A stretch of 64,000 bases of DNA from Flavobacteriales bacterium UBA6772 (GCA_905181765.1 CAJIYW010000001.1:186001-250000); one strand, 5' to 3'; counted from the first letter of the stretch, positions 9,329 through 18,552 are shown. The notes: generated from the sequence alone by a model not told the origin. Made by a program: numbers and translations.

Positions 9329-9472
9329 ATGATGAAACTTTACCCAAAAGAGACTTCTAGTATTCAGAAGCAACCTAAAAAAGAAACAATTCAATTTTTG
9401 ATTAATTTTTCCAAATCGTTAAGAATTGTAGAGACAAAATCAAAAGATTTCATTGAATTGAATTTGAATTAA
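9329..9472 (+). CDS. Small hypothetical protein downstream of the sigma factor
   Basis: A 47-residue ORF starting with ATG ATG at 9329 (the second ATG at 9332 is equally possible) and ending at TAA just before a strong terminator. It begins MMKLYPKETSSIQKQPKKET and ends with KDFIELNLN; a basic, lysine-rich N-terminal half is followed by a short segment FLINFSKSLRIVETK. No signal peptide or membrane segment. Placement between the sigma gene and the terminator, with few alternatives, suggests a real gene. Function unknown; I recall similar tiny ORFs after this sigma factor in other flavobacteria, but that is memory, not a search. Confidence 0.6.
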   Translation: MMKLYPKETSSIQKQPKKETIQFLINFSKSLRIVETKSKDFIELNLN

Positions 9473-9478
9473 AAAAAG

Positions 9479-9509
9479 AAAAGTCCTTATCGAGAGATAA
9501 GGACTTTTT
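9479..9509 (+). terminator. Rho-independent terminator of the sigma-factor operon
   Basis: Perfect 13-base inverted repeat AAAAGTCCTTATC / GATAAGGACTTTT around a GAGA loop. The A- and T-rich flanks allow it to work in both directions, although nth ends about 40 bases further on. Confidence 0.85.
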
Positions 9510-9548
9510 GATTTTAAGCAGTTTCTAAAATTCCAAGCTTTATTTTTT

Positions 9549-10262
9549 TCAGAACTTTAAACAAGTATCAATTATATTTAGTTCAAAGTAGGAATTTGCC
9601 TCATATCTATTTTCTGTTTTTATATACTTATTTAAAACAGACTTTCTGCCAATAGTCTTTGTAATAATATCGTTTTCTAAATTCCAACCTCTTGCCGGTG
9701 AATATTCCCTACCATACCAAATTATTTGCAAGTGCAAGTCATTCCATAATTCTTCAGGAAACAATCTTTTTGCATCTTTTTCTGTTTGAACAACGCTTTT
9801 ACCGTTAGATAAATTCCAACGATACATTAAACGTAAAATATGAGTATCTATTGGAAATGCAGGGACCCCAAAAGCCTGACTCATAACCACACCTGCAGTT
9901 TTATGACCAACAGCTGGTAGCTCTTCTAACCCTTCAAAAGATTGTGGAACTGCCCCATTGTATTTATCAATTAAAATTTTAGACAATCCATAAATACCTT
10001 TACTTTTCATTGGAGATAGGCCACAAGGTCTTATAATCGCTTTAATTTCTTCTACAGACATTTTTACCATATCAAAAGGATTGTCTGCTTTAGCGAATAA
10101 TAGAGGTGTAATTTTATTTACTCTAACATCTGTGCATTGTGCAGATAATAGAACTGCAATTAATAAAGTATAAGGATCTTTGTGATCTAAAGGAATTGGT
10201 ATTTCTGGATACGTTTTTTCAAGTACATCAATTACAAATTGTACTTTTTCTTTTTTGTTCAT
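9549..10262 (-). CDS. nth: Endonuclease III (iron-sulfur cluster ligands absent)
   Basis: Base-excision repair glycosylase/AP lyase that removes oxidised pyrimidines. The helix-hairpin-helix LPAVGHKTAGVV carries the catalytic Lys121 and is followed by the catalytic Asp139 in FPIDTHI. In the classical enzyme four cysteines after residue 180 bind a 4Fe-4S cluster. Here that segment reads GREYSPARGWNLENDI and none of the four cysteines remains, so this is a cluster-free version. The tail after GRKSVLNKY is about 20 residues of unknown role. Alone on the minus strand, divergent from bcp. Function in DNA repair is confident from the catalytic residues. Confidence 0.92.
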   Translation of the reverse strand: MNKKEKVQFVIDVLEKTYPEIPIPLDHKDPYTLLIAVLLSAQCTDVRVNKITPLLFAKADNPFDMVKMSVEEIKAIIRPCGLSPMKSKGIYGLSKILIDKYNGAVPQSFEGLEELPAVGHKTAGVVMSQAFGVPAFPIDTHILRLMYRWNLSNGKSVVQTEKDAKRLFPEELWNDLHLQIIWYGREYSPARGWNLENDIITKTIGRKSVLNKYIKTENRYEANSYFELNIIDTCLKF

Positions 10263-10380
10263 TTCTTCATTTTAATAGTAACAAATATACAAAGTTGCCA
10301 TGTATTATTTAACTAAGTTTTTAGGGTTTTGTTTTCAGACTTTGTAACTTGCATTTTTGTAAATATAAAATTGAATAAAA

Positions 10381-10833
10381 ATGACAACATTAAAAATAGG
10401 AGATAATGCTCCACATTTTGAGGCAAAGGACAATGCTGGAAACACAATTAAATTATCTGATTACGCTGGTAAAAAATTAGTTTTATTCTTTTATCCAAAG
10501 GCAAGCACACCAGGTTGTACTAATGAGGCTTGTGATTTAAGAGATAATTATCAATCTTTTTTAGCAAAAGGTTATGATGTTTTAGGTGCAAGTGCAGATT
10601 CGGCTAAAAGGCAACAAAATTGGATTAATAAGCATGAGCTACCTTTTCCGCTTTTAGCAGACGAAGACAAAGCTGTAATCGAGGCTTTTGGTGTTTGGGG
10701 ACCAAAGAAGTTTATGGGAAAAGAATATGACGGTATCCACAGAACTACATTTGTTATTGGTGAGAATGGTAAGATTGAAGATGTAATTATAAAAGTAAAA
10801 ACAAAGGCACACGCTGCTCAGATTTTGGACTAA
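10381..10833 (+). CDS. bcp: Thioredoxin-dependent peroxiredoxin (Bcp/PrxQ)
   Basis: Reduces hydrogen and organic peroxides using thioredoxin; cytosolic. Peroxidatic Cys46 and resolving Cys51 lie in the STPGCTNEACDLRDN motif, the five-residue spacing of the alpha-type PrxQ group. 150 residues, usual length. A possible promoter lies just upstream, with TTTG at 10328-10331 and CATTTTTG at 10352-10359 (one mismatch to TAnnTTTG). It is followed by a strong terminator, so it is transcribed alone. Confidence 0.95.
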   Translation: MTTLKIGDNAPHFEAKDNAGNTIKLSDYAGKKLVLFFYPKASTPGCTNEACDLRDNYQSFLAKGYDVLGASADSAKRQQNWINKHELPFPLLADEDKAVIEAFGVWGPKKFMGKEYDGIHRTTFVIGENGKIEDVIIKVKTKAHAAQILD

Positions 10834-10863
10834 TTTTATTAAATTTTAAATATATAAGATTAT

Positions 10864-10901
10864 TAAAAAAGGGATTCGTTTTTAAAACGAATCCCTTTTT
10901 T
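10864..10901. terminator. Bidirectional terminator between bcp and the TonB receptor
   Basis: Inverted repeat AAAAAAGGGATTCGTTTT / AAAACGAATCCCTTTTTT with little loop. A-run and T-run flanks serve both bcp (plus) and the receptor gene ending at 10921 (minus). Confidence 0.85.
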
Positions 10902-10920
10902 AACTTTAATTAGTATCTAC

Positions 10921-13368
10921 TTAAAATTTCATACTTACTTTAAAGTTTAAAACTCTTCCAGTCATGTAATTAGGGATTCCAAATTGATTTTTTGAATATA
11001 CATCCCGCACCCAAGTGTTTGTGATAGAATTTTGAATATCAAACATGTTAAATAATTCTAGTCCTGCTGTTAATTCTTTAAATTTAGACAACCAGCCTTT
11101 GGTGTATTGTTTATTTGCATCTGCAAAGACATAAGAAACTCCTAAATCAGCTCTTTTATAATCTCTTAAACGTTCTTGAAACTTATATACATCTGCATAA
11201 GCTGGCGCACCACCAGGAACACCTGTATTGTAAACGAGATTTAAGTATGCCTTTAAATTGGGTAAATTTGGTACGTAATCTTGAAAGAGTATTGCAAATT
11301 TTATACGCTGATCTGAGGGCCTAGAAATACTTCCTCTGTTATCTATATTTTCTTCTGTTTTTAAATATCCTACGCTCACCCAGCTTTCACTTCCAGGAAC
11401 AAACTCTCCGTTTAAACGAGCATCAAATCCATATGAATATGCAGTGGTTACATTATCTGCTCTATAACGGATTCTTACATTATCTATAGAATAAGCATTT
11501 ACATCATTTAAATCTTTGAAATACATTTCTGTGGTAAGTTTAAAAGGCCTATCCCACATATTAAAGCTATAATCCATGCCAGCAACTGCATGAATAGACT
11601 TCTGTGCCTTTACATTCACATTTATCTTCCCGTAATAATCTTTTAATTCTCGGTAAGATGGAGGTTGTGAATACCAGCCGCCGGAAAAGCGAAATAACAT
11701 ATCTTTTTTCCAATTTGGTTTGATAGAAAATTGTGCTCTTGGAGAAATAATTATTTGATTGTGAGAGGAATTACTTCCAGAAGTAACCGACCAGCTTTGC
11801 GCTCTCACTCCCAAATTATACCAAACTTCATGGTCTCCTATAAAAAGACGTTCATTGTATTGAGCAAACCCTGAAAAACGATCAATATTTACTGTATTGT
11901 CCTCTCTAATATTTTGAAAAGGTTTTATAGGACCTGTAAAAGGTTCATAAGGTTGCGTGTTACCCAAACTATTTGGCGGACGAATAGAAAAGCCTAAAGA
12001 ATCTATGATTTCCCATTCTCTAATACGTTCCCTTATATCTTCATTTTGATATTTTAAACCAAAATCTAATTGACGCCTTTTCTTTTTATAAGTTCCTCTA
12101 ATTTGCACATTATTAATTAACGCATCTAAATCGTTTCTTGCATGGTTTAATTGAGAGCCAATTCCTTGAGAAAAATTAACTTCACCAAAATTATCTGAAC
12201 CAATATTTGCATCAACTTCACCTAAATTATAAGATGCTGAAATATCATAATACTCTTCTTCTTGTGTATTATAGCTTGATATGGTTCCTTTAAAAGACCA
12301 TTCATTATTTAGTTTATAGTCTAGAGAAAGTGCATTAAAAAGTGTTAAGTAATTATTTTCTTCTTTACCGTTGTAATAAACATTTAACTCTAAAGGTTCT
12401 GCAATAGTTCCAAAACGTGTTCTTCTCGAAGTTGGTTGGTAATTATAATTATTTAAAGAAAAATTACTCAAATAGCTTAGCGTTAATTTGTTTGTAAACT
12501 GGTAGGTTGCAAAAGATTGTAAATCTGTAAAGCGTGGTCTAAAATTTGTTTCTATTTGTTTACTATTTACAAACAAGCTATTGTCTCTATATCTTAAACT
12601 AGTAATTATACTTAGTTTTTTGTCTAAAAACGGACTTTCAAAAGTAATACTACCTCCTAATAAACTAGCCTCAATGGTTGTTGCTATTTCTTTTGGTTTC
12701 CTATAAGTAATGTCTAAAACAGAAGATAATTTGTCTCCATATTTTGCTTGAAAACCTCCTGCAGAAAAATTAATATTCTGCACCATATTAGGATTTATAA
12801 AACTAAGACCCTCTTGTTGTCCAGAACGAACTAAAAATGGCCTGTAAACTTCAATACCATTTACGTATACTAAGTTTTCATCAAAATTACCCCCTCTAAC
12901 ATTATATTGTGTGCTTAATTCATTGTTATTATTTACACCTGGTAATGTCATTAAAATGTTTTCTATACCAGCATTTGCTCCAATAATAGCTTTTGCCTTT
13001 GCAACATCGATGCTTATAATTCCTTCTGCTTCTTTTCTTCTATCTTTTACGATAATTTCTGCTAGTTTCTCTGTCTTTAAAACTAGAATAGGAGAAAAGC
13101 GAATTGCATTTCTACTTTTTGCCTTTGTTGTATGAGTATAAGTTCTATAGGAAATATGACTAAACTTTAGTACTATTTCTTTTTTAAATGGAATTCTCAA
13201 TGAATAATTACCTTCTTTATCTGTCACAGTTCCTGTTAATCCAAACTCAACAGAAACATTTTCTATTGCTTTTTTGTCTTTGTTTTTAACTGTTCCTTTT
13301 AAAATGGTTGTTTTTTGAGCAAACATTAAAAAGGGTAAAAATAGAATAAGTAGAAATGTTTTTTTCAC
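10921..13368 (-). CDS. TonB-dependent receptor with N-terminal carboxypeptidase-regulatory-like domain
   Basis: Outer-membrane 22-strand beta-barrel for energised uptake of a nutrient of unknown identity. Residues 1-17 form a signal peptide ending in FAQ; about 22-95 form the CarboxypepD_reg-like beta-sandwich (GTVKNKDKKAIENVSVEF); the plug domain follows about 110-220 with NVRGGNFDENLVYVNG; the barrel ends in a terminal phenylalanine (FKVSMKF), the usual outer-membrane signal. 815 residues. No SusD-like partner gene is adjacent. It starts only 5 bases after the M23 peptidase stop, so the two are one operon. No TonB box is obvious to me. Confidence 0.92.
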   Translation of the reverse strand: MKKTFLLILFLPFLMFAQKTTILKGTVKNKDKKAIENVSVEFGLTGTVTDKEGNYSLRIPFKKEIVLKFSHISYRTYTHTTKAKSRNAIRFSPILVLKTEKLAEIIVKDRRKEAEGIISIDVAKAKAIIGANAGIENILMTLPGVNNNNELSTQYNVRGGNFDENLVYVNGIEVYRPFLVRSGQQEGLSFINPNMVQNINFSAGGFQAKYGDKLSSVLDITYRKPKEIATTIEASLLGGSITFESPFLDKKLSIITSLRYRDNSLFVNSKQIETNFRPRFTDLQSFATYQFTNKLTLSYLSNFSLNNYNYQPTSRRTRFGTIAEPLELNVYYNGKEENNYLTLFNALSLDYKLNNEWSFKGTISSYNTQEEEYYDISASYNLGEVDANIGSDNFGEVNFSQGIGSQLNHARNDLDALINNVQIRGTYKKKRRQLDFGLKYQNEDIRERIREWEIIDSLGFSIRPPNSLGNTQPYEPFTGPIKPFQNIREDNTVNIDRFSGFAQYNERLFIGDHEVWYNLGVRAQSWSVTSGSNSSHNQIIISPRAQFSIKPNWKKDMLFRFSGGWYSQPPSYRELKDYYGKINVNVKAQKSIHAVAGMDYSFNMWDRPFKLTTEMYFKDLNDVNAYSIDNVRIRYRADNVTTAYSYGFDARLNGEFVPGSESWVSVGYLKTEENIDNRGSISRPSDQRIKFAILFQDYVPNLPNLKAYLNLVYNTGVPGGAPAYADVYKFQERLRDYKRADLGVSYVFADANKQYTKGWLSKFKELTAGLELFNMFDIQNSITNTWVRDVYSKNQFGIPNYMTGRVLNFKVSMKF

Positions 13369-13373
13369 GTAGA

Positions 13374-15074
13374 TTATTTTGTTTGTTTCTTAAAGAACGT
13401 AATAGAACGCTCTGTAGTATTACCAACATTGTCTGAGAGTACAATTTTAAAAATATGTTTGCTACCAACCAATATTTTGTCACTAAAATTATAGGTTAAA
13501 ATACCTTTTTTATGATTGTATTGCATTAAAACCCAAGAATCATCTATCGTTGCTCTCCAGTTTTTTATCCCAGAATCGACATCAGAAACTTTTACTTTTA
13601 AAGTTTTAGCGCTGGTAATCCATTGCTTATTGTCTATATAAAGAATTTTTACATCTGGCTTTAAAGAATCTTTTTTTAGGGTATATTTTCCTAAAGTCTT
13701 AGTTGTGGTATAAAAGGTAGTGTCTTTTTTTCGGGTATTTACATATCTTGGGTATTTAGCATACTCAGTATTTGCTATATAGAGTTGTTCTTTCTCTTGC
13801 GCTGTGTATTTACTTACATTAAAAGTTAAGGTATAGCTTTTGTTTAAAGGAATAGAAGGTGTATGCACTTTAGCAACCCCACTATCCACTTTAAAGTCTA
13901 AATATATATCTTGATAAAATGTATTTTTAGGAAAAGCTATTGTGATGTTTTCTTTTTTAAATTTTTGAAAATTATCAGCAATTATTTTATAAGCTGTAGT
14001 GTCTTTTTGTTTTTTGAATACTGCATTACTTTTTTTACCAATAACAGGAATTTTTAAAGAACTAGTATTTCCTATAATATCTTTTGCAATAATTTCAATA
14101 GTGTAATTGAAACCGCTTTCAATATTGATTTTTCCATTATTTATCAAACCCTTATAAATAGAAAGTTCGTTTTTATTTTCTTTAAAAGTTTTTTGAATTC
14201 GTCTCTTATATTTCTTATAATAGCTATAATCAATTAAAAGGTTGAGGTATTTACTTTCTGCAAAAGAGAATGTTGATACGTCATGATAATAATGTCGTTT
14301 TCCATTTACCAGCATTTCAAGACTATAAATTCCGTTTTTATTCCAAGCATTATCTAATCTATCAAAAACATGTACACCAAAACCAATGGTTCCACTTGCT
14401 GTAATTCTATCAGCTATATACTTTCCATTTCCCATGTGCTTTATAGAAATTTCATGGCTATTGTTTTGCTGATTTATTCTAGCATCTTCGCTTAAAGGAT
14501 ACCCTAGTAAAGACTGAATTGTTGGTGATTTTGAATCTGGAATGTTGATACCAAACAGCATTGGATTAATAACATGTTCTGACTTTGTATCTCTAATTTC
14601 AAAATGTAAATGCGGTCCACCAGATCCACCTGTATCTCCAGAAAAAGCAATTATTTGTCCTTTTTTTAGAATAAAAGCTTCTTTTTTAGGAAATATATTT
14701 CCAGTCTCATAATTTTCTTTTTTGTATTGAATTCTTTTTACATATGCATCAATTTTAGTATTGAACTTACTTAGATGCCCGTAAACAGATGTATAACCAT
14801 TTGGGTGTGTAATGTAGATGGTTTTTCCATAACCATATTGTTGTACTTTTATTCTAGAAATATATCCATCAGCAACTGCAAAAACCTTAAAACCCACTTT
14901 TCCTTGTGTTTTAATATCTAGACCTGCATGAAAATGATTACTTCTTAACTCTCCAAATGTTCCAGAGAGTTCTAGCGGAATATCTAAAGGGTTTTGAAAA
15001 TAATTTTTAGGGTATTTTTCTTGCGAAAAACTCAAAAAAGATACCCATATAAAAAGCAAAAATAGTGGTTTCAA
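13374..15074 (-). CDS. M23 family metallopeptidase (LytM domain)
   Basis: Secreted or periplasmic zinc endopeptidase of the LytM/M23 family, presumably cleaving peptidoglycan cross-links. A signal peptide (MKPLFLLFIWVSFLSFSQ) is followed directly by the peptidase domain about residues 35-180 with FHAGLDIKT (zinc His and Asp), GHLSKF and GPHLHFEIR (catalytic and zinc histidines), so the catalytic ligands are complete. The long C-terminal part (about 200-566) looks like beta-sandwich modules without a name. It is the first gene of the pair with the TonB receptor, divergent from the coiled-coil/zapA operon. Confidence 0.9.
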   Translation of the reverse strand: MKPLFLLFIWVSFLSFSQEKYPKNYFQNPLDIPLELSGTFGELRSNHFHAGLDIKTQGKVGFKVFAVADGYISRIKVQQYGYGKTIYITHPNGYTSVYGHLSKFNTKIDAYVKRIQYKKENYETGNIFPKKEAFILKKGQIIAFSGDTGGSGGPHLHFEIRDTKSEHVINPMLFGINIPDSKSPTIQSLLGYPLSEDARINQQNNSHEISIKHMGNGKYIADRITASGTIGFGVHVFDRLDNAWNKNGIYSLEMLVNGKRHYYHDVSTFSFAESKYLNLLIDYSYYKKYKRRIQKTFKENKNELSIYKGLINNGKINIESGFNYTIEIIAKDIIGNTSSLKIPVIGKKSNAVFKKQKDTTAYKIIADNFQKFKKENITIAFPKNTFYQDIYLDFKVDSGVAKVHTPSIPLNKSYTLTFNVSKYTAQEKEQLYIANTEYAKYPRYVNTRKKDTTFYTTTKTLGKYTLKKDSLKPDVKILYIDNKQWITSAKTLKVKVSDVDSGIKNWRATIDDSWVLMQYNHKKGILTYNFSDKILVGSKHIFKIVLSDNVGNTTERSITFFKKQTK

Positions 15075-15161
15075 TAAATAGAAATTTTATGTAAAAGTAC
15101 TAAAAAAACATCTTTTGTAAACTGTTTAAATTCAGTGTTTTATTAAAAGGTCATTTAAATG

Positions 15162-15191
15162 TTGTATATTTAAAACAGATTGTTAACTTTG
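15162..15191 (+). promoter_or_regulatory. Promoter of the coiled-coil/zapA operon
   Basis: TTG at 15162-15164, a 19-base spacer and TAACTTTG at 15184-15191 fit the Bacteroidota consensus TTG-N19-TAnnTTTG exactly. The first gene starts 28 bases downstream. Confidence 0.7.
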
Positions 15192-15218
15192 TAAATATAG
15201 TTTTATTCTAATAATTTT

Positions 15219-15509
15219 ATGAGTAATATCTTAGAAGCAATTCATTCTCTGGAAGATAAGTTACAAACCTTACTTTCTAATTATGAATTTTTAAAAAAAG
15301 AAAACGAAATTTTGCTTCAAAATACTACTAATTTTCAACATAAAATATTAGAGCAACAGCAGTTTATAGTCGATCAAAAGAGGGCATTTGATGTACTAAA
15401 AGTTGCCAAAGCTATAGATGGCAGTGGTACAAATACAAGAGATACAAAACTCAAAATAAATACATTAATTCGAGAAATTGATAAATGTATTATTCAGTTA
15501 CAAGATTAA
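15219..15509 (+). CDS. Small coiled-coil protein upstream of zapA
   Basis: A 96-residue cytosolic protein with heptad-like hydrophobic spacing over about residues 1-55 (ILEAIHSLEDKLQTLLSNYEF then KKENEILLQ), followed by a well-defined C-terminal part VAKAIDGSGTNTRDTKLKI and EIDKCIIQLQD. No membrane segment or catalytic motif. It starts the operon and zapA begins 13 bases after its stop, so co-expression is nearly certain. The shape and position suggest a partner of ZapA at the FtsZ ring, in the way ZapB partners ZapA in Enterobacteria, but no sequence similarity to ZapB can be claimed. Confidence 0.75.
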   Translation: MSNILEAIHSLEDKLQTLLSNYEFLKKENEILLQNTTNFQHKILEQQQFIVDQKRAFDVLKVAKAIDGSGTNTRDTKLKINTLIREIDKCIIQLQD

Positions 15510-15522
15510 CGTTCTTTAGATT

Positions 15523-15813
15523 GTGGAAAAATTAAAAATTAATATTGTTTTAGCGGGTAGAACCTATCCTTTAAGTGTAAATAACACGAAAGAAGAAGAG
15601 GGAATGCGAAAAGCTGCAACTGCTATTAATAAATTAATTTCTATGTATGAGCAAAATTATGCTGTAAGCGACAAACAAGATGTTTTAGCTATGTGTGCAT
15701 TACAATTTGCTTCTAAATTAGAGATTTCTACATTAGAAAAAAGTTCGGATAGTACTGAAACAATTAATAAGTTAAAAGAGTTAACCAATTTGGTAGACAC
15801 TCATTTAAAATAA
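15523..15813 (+). CDS. zapA: Cell division protein ZapA
   Basis: FtsZ-ring associated protein that bundles FtsZ filaments. 96 residues with the N-terminal ZapA head (KINIVLAGRTYPLSV) and the coiled-coil tail. A GTG at 15523 is the start; there is no ATG nearby and the first residues fit the family. It is the second gene of an operon with the coiled-coil protein and directly precedes the 6S RNA and rny, an arrangement known in flavobacteria. Confidence 0.9.
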   Translation: MEKLKINIVLAGRTYPLSVNNTKEEEGMRKAATAINKLISMYEQNYAVSDKQDVLAMCALQFASKLEISTLEKSSDSTETINKLKELTNLVDTHLK

Positions 15814-15841
15814 GTTCTTTAAAATACATTAACAAAACACT

Positions 15842-16016
15842 GCCTACGTTAGTAAATTGTTTGATAAACTCAACGAGTATCTATTATGAAGGATGAGTCT
15901 CAGTTGCTAAAGCAAGCCATAGAAATTAATTCATTTAATTTCAAGTGGATCCTTGATCATCTGGTTAGTCCTAAACCTGTAATAATGGAGTTTATATAAA
16001 CCAAACTAACGTAGGC
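15842..16016 (+). ncRNA. ssrS: 6S RNA (flavobacterial type)
   Basis: A stem-closing 12-base perfect repeat GCCTACGTTAGT (15842-15853) and ACTAACGTAGGC (16005-16016) encloses about 150 bases, followed by seven T, so the 3' end also forms a terminator. The interior has no reading frame of note. Position between zapA and the RNase Y gene and this long-stem layout match the 6S-Flavo family. 6S RNA mimics an open promoter and sequesters the housekeeping sigma holoenzyme. A covariance-model search would settle it. Confidence 0.8.
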
Positions 16017-16041
16017 TTTTTTTATACATTAAATTAAAATT

Positions 16042-17607
16042 ATGGACGGAAATTTACTTCCCATTATTGTGGGAATTATAGGAATTGCAATCGGTTTTAT
16101 CATTGCAAAAATTATAGAGAAATCTAAAGGGAAAAATTTATTAAATTCAACAAGAAAAGAAGCTTCTTCTATAATAAAAGAAGCTAAAATTGATGCTGAA
16201 GCAATAAAAAAAGATAAAATTTTACAAGCGAAAGAAAAGTTTATAGAATTAAAATCTGAGCACGAAAAAGTTGTTTTAAGTAGAGAAAAGAAAATTTCTG
16301 ACGTTGAGAAACGCATAAGAGATAGAGAATCTCAAGTTGCTTCAGAAGTTGATAAAAATAAAAAATTGAATCGTTCTGTAGAACAGAAAGAAGAAGGCTA
16401 TAATCTGAAACTTGATTTTCTTGAGAAAAAGGAAAATGAATTAGAGGTAATGCACAAGCGCCATGTAGATATGTTAGAGCAGATTTCTGGCTTATCTGCA
16501 GATGAAGCGAAGAAAGAGTTGGTAACTTCTTTAAAAGATGAAGCAAAAACAGAAGCAATGGCTTTTATTCAAACTTCTGTTGAAGAAGCAAAATTAACGG
16601 CAGAACAAGAAGCGAGAAAAGTTGTTTTAGGAACGATACAAAGAGTTGGTGTAGAGCAAGCGGTTGAAAATTGTGTTTCTGTTTTTAATTTAGAGTCTGA
16701 TGACGTAAAAGGTAGAATTATTGGTAGAGAAGGACGTAATATTAGAGCAATCGAAGCTGCTACCGGTGTAGAAATCATAGTAGACGATACTCCAGATGCT
16801 ATTATTCTTTCTTGTTTTGATCCTATTAGAAGAGAAATCGCACGTTTATCACTTCATAAATTAGTAACAGATGGTAGAATACATCCTGCTAGAATTGAAG
16901 AAGTTGTAAGTAAAACAGAAAAGCAAATTACACAAGAAATTATAGAGGTTGGTAAAAGAACTGTTATAGACTTAGGAATTCATGGATTGCATCCTGAATT
17001 AATAAAGGCAGTAGGAAGGATGAAATATAGATCTTCTTATGGGCAGAATTTATTACAACACTCTAGAGAAGTAGCAAACTTATGTGGAATTATGGCCGCA
17101 GAAATGGGTTTAAATTCTAAAGTAGCAAAACGTGCAGGTTTATTGCATGATATTGGTAAGGTGCCAGATGCAGAAAGTGAACTTCCACATGCTTTATTGG
17201 GTATGCAATGGGCAGAGAAATATGGTGAAAAGCCAGATGTTTGTAATGCTATTGGAGCCCACCATGATGAAATAGAAATGAAGAGTTTAATCTCTCCAAT
17301 TGTTCAAGTTTGTGATGCTATTTCAGGAGCAAGACCTGGTGCAAGAAGACAAGTTTTAGATTCTTACATACAACGTTTAAAAGATTTAGAAGATATTGCT
17401 TTTGGTTTTACAGGAGTTCAAAAGGCATACGCTATACAGGCTGGGCGTGAATTGCGTGTAATGGTAGAAAGTACAAAGGTGAATGATGCGAAGGCTGCAG
17501 AATTATCTTTTAGTATTTCCCAGAAAATACAAAATGATATGACGTATCCTGGTCAGGTTAAAGTAACCGTAATTAGAGAAACAAGAGCTGTGAATGTAGC
17601 AAAGTAA
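16042..17607 (+). CDS. rny: Ribonuclease Y
   Basis: Membrane-anchored endoribonuclease that starts mRNA decay. A single N-terminal transmembrane helix ([20 protein letters not shown], residues 4-23), then a long charged coiled coil to about 205, a KH domain ([21 protein letters not shown]) about 225-285, and an HD domain with HSREVANL and LLHDIGK about 345-440 holding the metal ligands. 521 residues, full length. It starts 26 bases after the 6S RNA terminator-like end and runs into a strong hairpin. Confidence 0.97.
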   Translation: MDGNLLPIIVGIIGIAIGFIIAKIIEKSKGKNLLNSTRKEASSIIKEAKIDAEAIKKDKILQAKEKFIELKSEHEKVVLSREKKISDVEKRIRDRESQVASEVDKNKKLNRSVEQKEEGYNLKLDFLEKKENELEVMHKRHVDMLEQISGLSADEAKKELVTSLKDEAKTEAMAFIQTSVEEAKLTAEQEARKVVLGTIQRVGVEQAVENCVSVFNLESDDVKGRIIGREGRNIRAIEAATGVEIIVDDTPDAIILSCFDPIRREIARLSLHKLVTDGRIHPARIEEVVSKTEKQITQEIIEVGKRTVIDLGIHGLHPELIKAVGRMKYRSSYGQNLLQHSREVANLCGIMAAEMGLNSKVAKRAGLLHDIGKVPDAESELPHALLGMQWAEKYGEKPDVCNAIGAHHDEIEMKSLISPIVQVCDAISGARPGARRQVLDSYIQRLKDLEDIAFGFTGVQKAYAIQAGRELRVMVESTKVNDAKAAELSFSISQKIQNDMTYPGQVKVTVIRETRAVNVAK

Positions 17608-17630
17608 ATAAAAACATGTGTGTACAAATA

Positions 17631-17657
17631 AAAAATCTCGCTTTTGCGAGATTTTTT
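17631..17657. terminator. Terminator between rny and xerD
   Basis: AAAAATCTCGC / GCGAGATTTTT around a TTTT loop; T-rich on the rny side and A-rich on the xerD side. It overlaps the xerD stop codon and can serve both convergent genes. Confidence 0.85.
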
Positions 17658-18552
17658 ATTTTCTAGGATGAAAAGTTTCAACTACTTGTTTTAAATAGCT
17701 CTTGTCTACATGCACATAAACTTCGGTTGTAGTTATGCTTTCATGACCTAGCATTTGTTGTATGGCTCTTAAATCTGCGCCATTTTGTAACAAATGCGTC
17801 GCAAAAGAGTGTCTTAACGTATGTGGACTTATTTTCTTTTTTAAATCTATTTTAATAGCCAAATCTTTTAAAATCATAAAAATCATTTGTCTACTTAAAC
17901 CTTTTCCTCTTCTATTTAAAAAGAGTGTATCTTCAAAGCCCTTTTGTGGAAAAATATGGCTTCTTATAGCCTTTTGATACATTGTAATATATCTTTGTGC
18001 ATTTTCATGAATAGGAACATATCTTTCCTTGTTTCCTTTTCCTAAGACTCTAATAAAGCCTTCTTCAAAAAACAAATCAGAATTTTTTAGTGTTATGGCC
18101 TCACTTACACGCAAACCACAACTATATATTGTTTCAAAAATGGTTCTATTTCGTTCTCCTTGAGGATGACTTAAATCGATCGCGTCAATTAATGCATCAA
18201 TCTCATCTTGACTTAGCGTATCTGGTAATTTCGTTCCAATTTTAGGAGTTTCTAATAAATCTGTAGGATTGGTATTCCTATACTCTTCAAAGACTAAATA
18301 ATCAAAAAAACTTCGTAATCCAGATATTATTCGTGCTTGACTTCTTGGGTTTAATTTTTTTGCAACCTCATAAATAAATTGTTTTACAATATTAGAATCA
18401 ATAGCAATAGGAGAGATGCTCATATTATTTTCTTTGAGAAAAAGGCATAACTTTTCTAAATCTTTGGTATAGCTATCAATTGTATTTTTAGAAAGTCCTC
18501 TTTCTATTTTTAAATACATTTTATATTCTTTAATTGTGTTTTGCCAATTCAT
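17656..18552 (-). CDS. xerD: Tyrosine recombinase XerD
   Basis: Site-specific recombinase acting at dif with XerC to resolve chromosome dimers. N-terminal SAM-like core-binding domain about residues 1-90, catalytic domain 105-295. The catalytic set is complete: Arg in YSCGLRVSEA, His-Arg in HTLRHSFATHLL, the second His in MLGHESITTTEVY, and the nucleophile Tyr in EVYVHV. 298 residues. It is not flanked by mobile-element genes, and the length fits the housekeeping XerC/D rather than an integrase. The XerD/XerC choice is by general resemblance. Confidence 0.88.
   Translation of the reverse strand: MNWQNTIKEYKMYLKIERGLSKNTIDSYTKDLEKLCLFLKENNMSISPIAIDSNIVKQFIYEVAKKLNPRSQARIISGLRSFFDYLVFEEYRNTNPTDLLETPKIGTKLPDTLSQDEIDALIDAIDLSHPQGERNRTIFETIYSCGLRVSEAITLKNSDLFFEEGFIRVLGKGNKERYVPIHENAQRYITMYQKAIRSHIFPQKGFEDTLFLNRRGKGLSRQMIFMILKDLAIKIDLKKKISPHTLRHSFATHLLQNGADLRAIQQMLGHESITTTEVYVHVDKSYLKQVVETFHPRK

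Noticed and set aside
17656..18552. Tyrosine recombinase as part of an integrated element
   Set aside because: Size and motifs fit housekeeping XerD, and no attachment-site repeats, transfer or phage genes lie near it.
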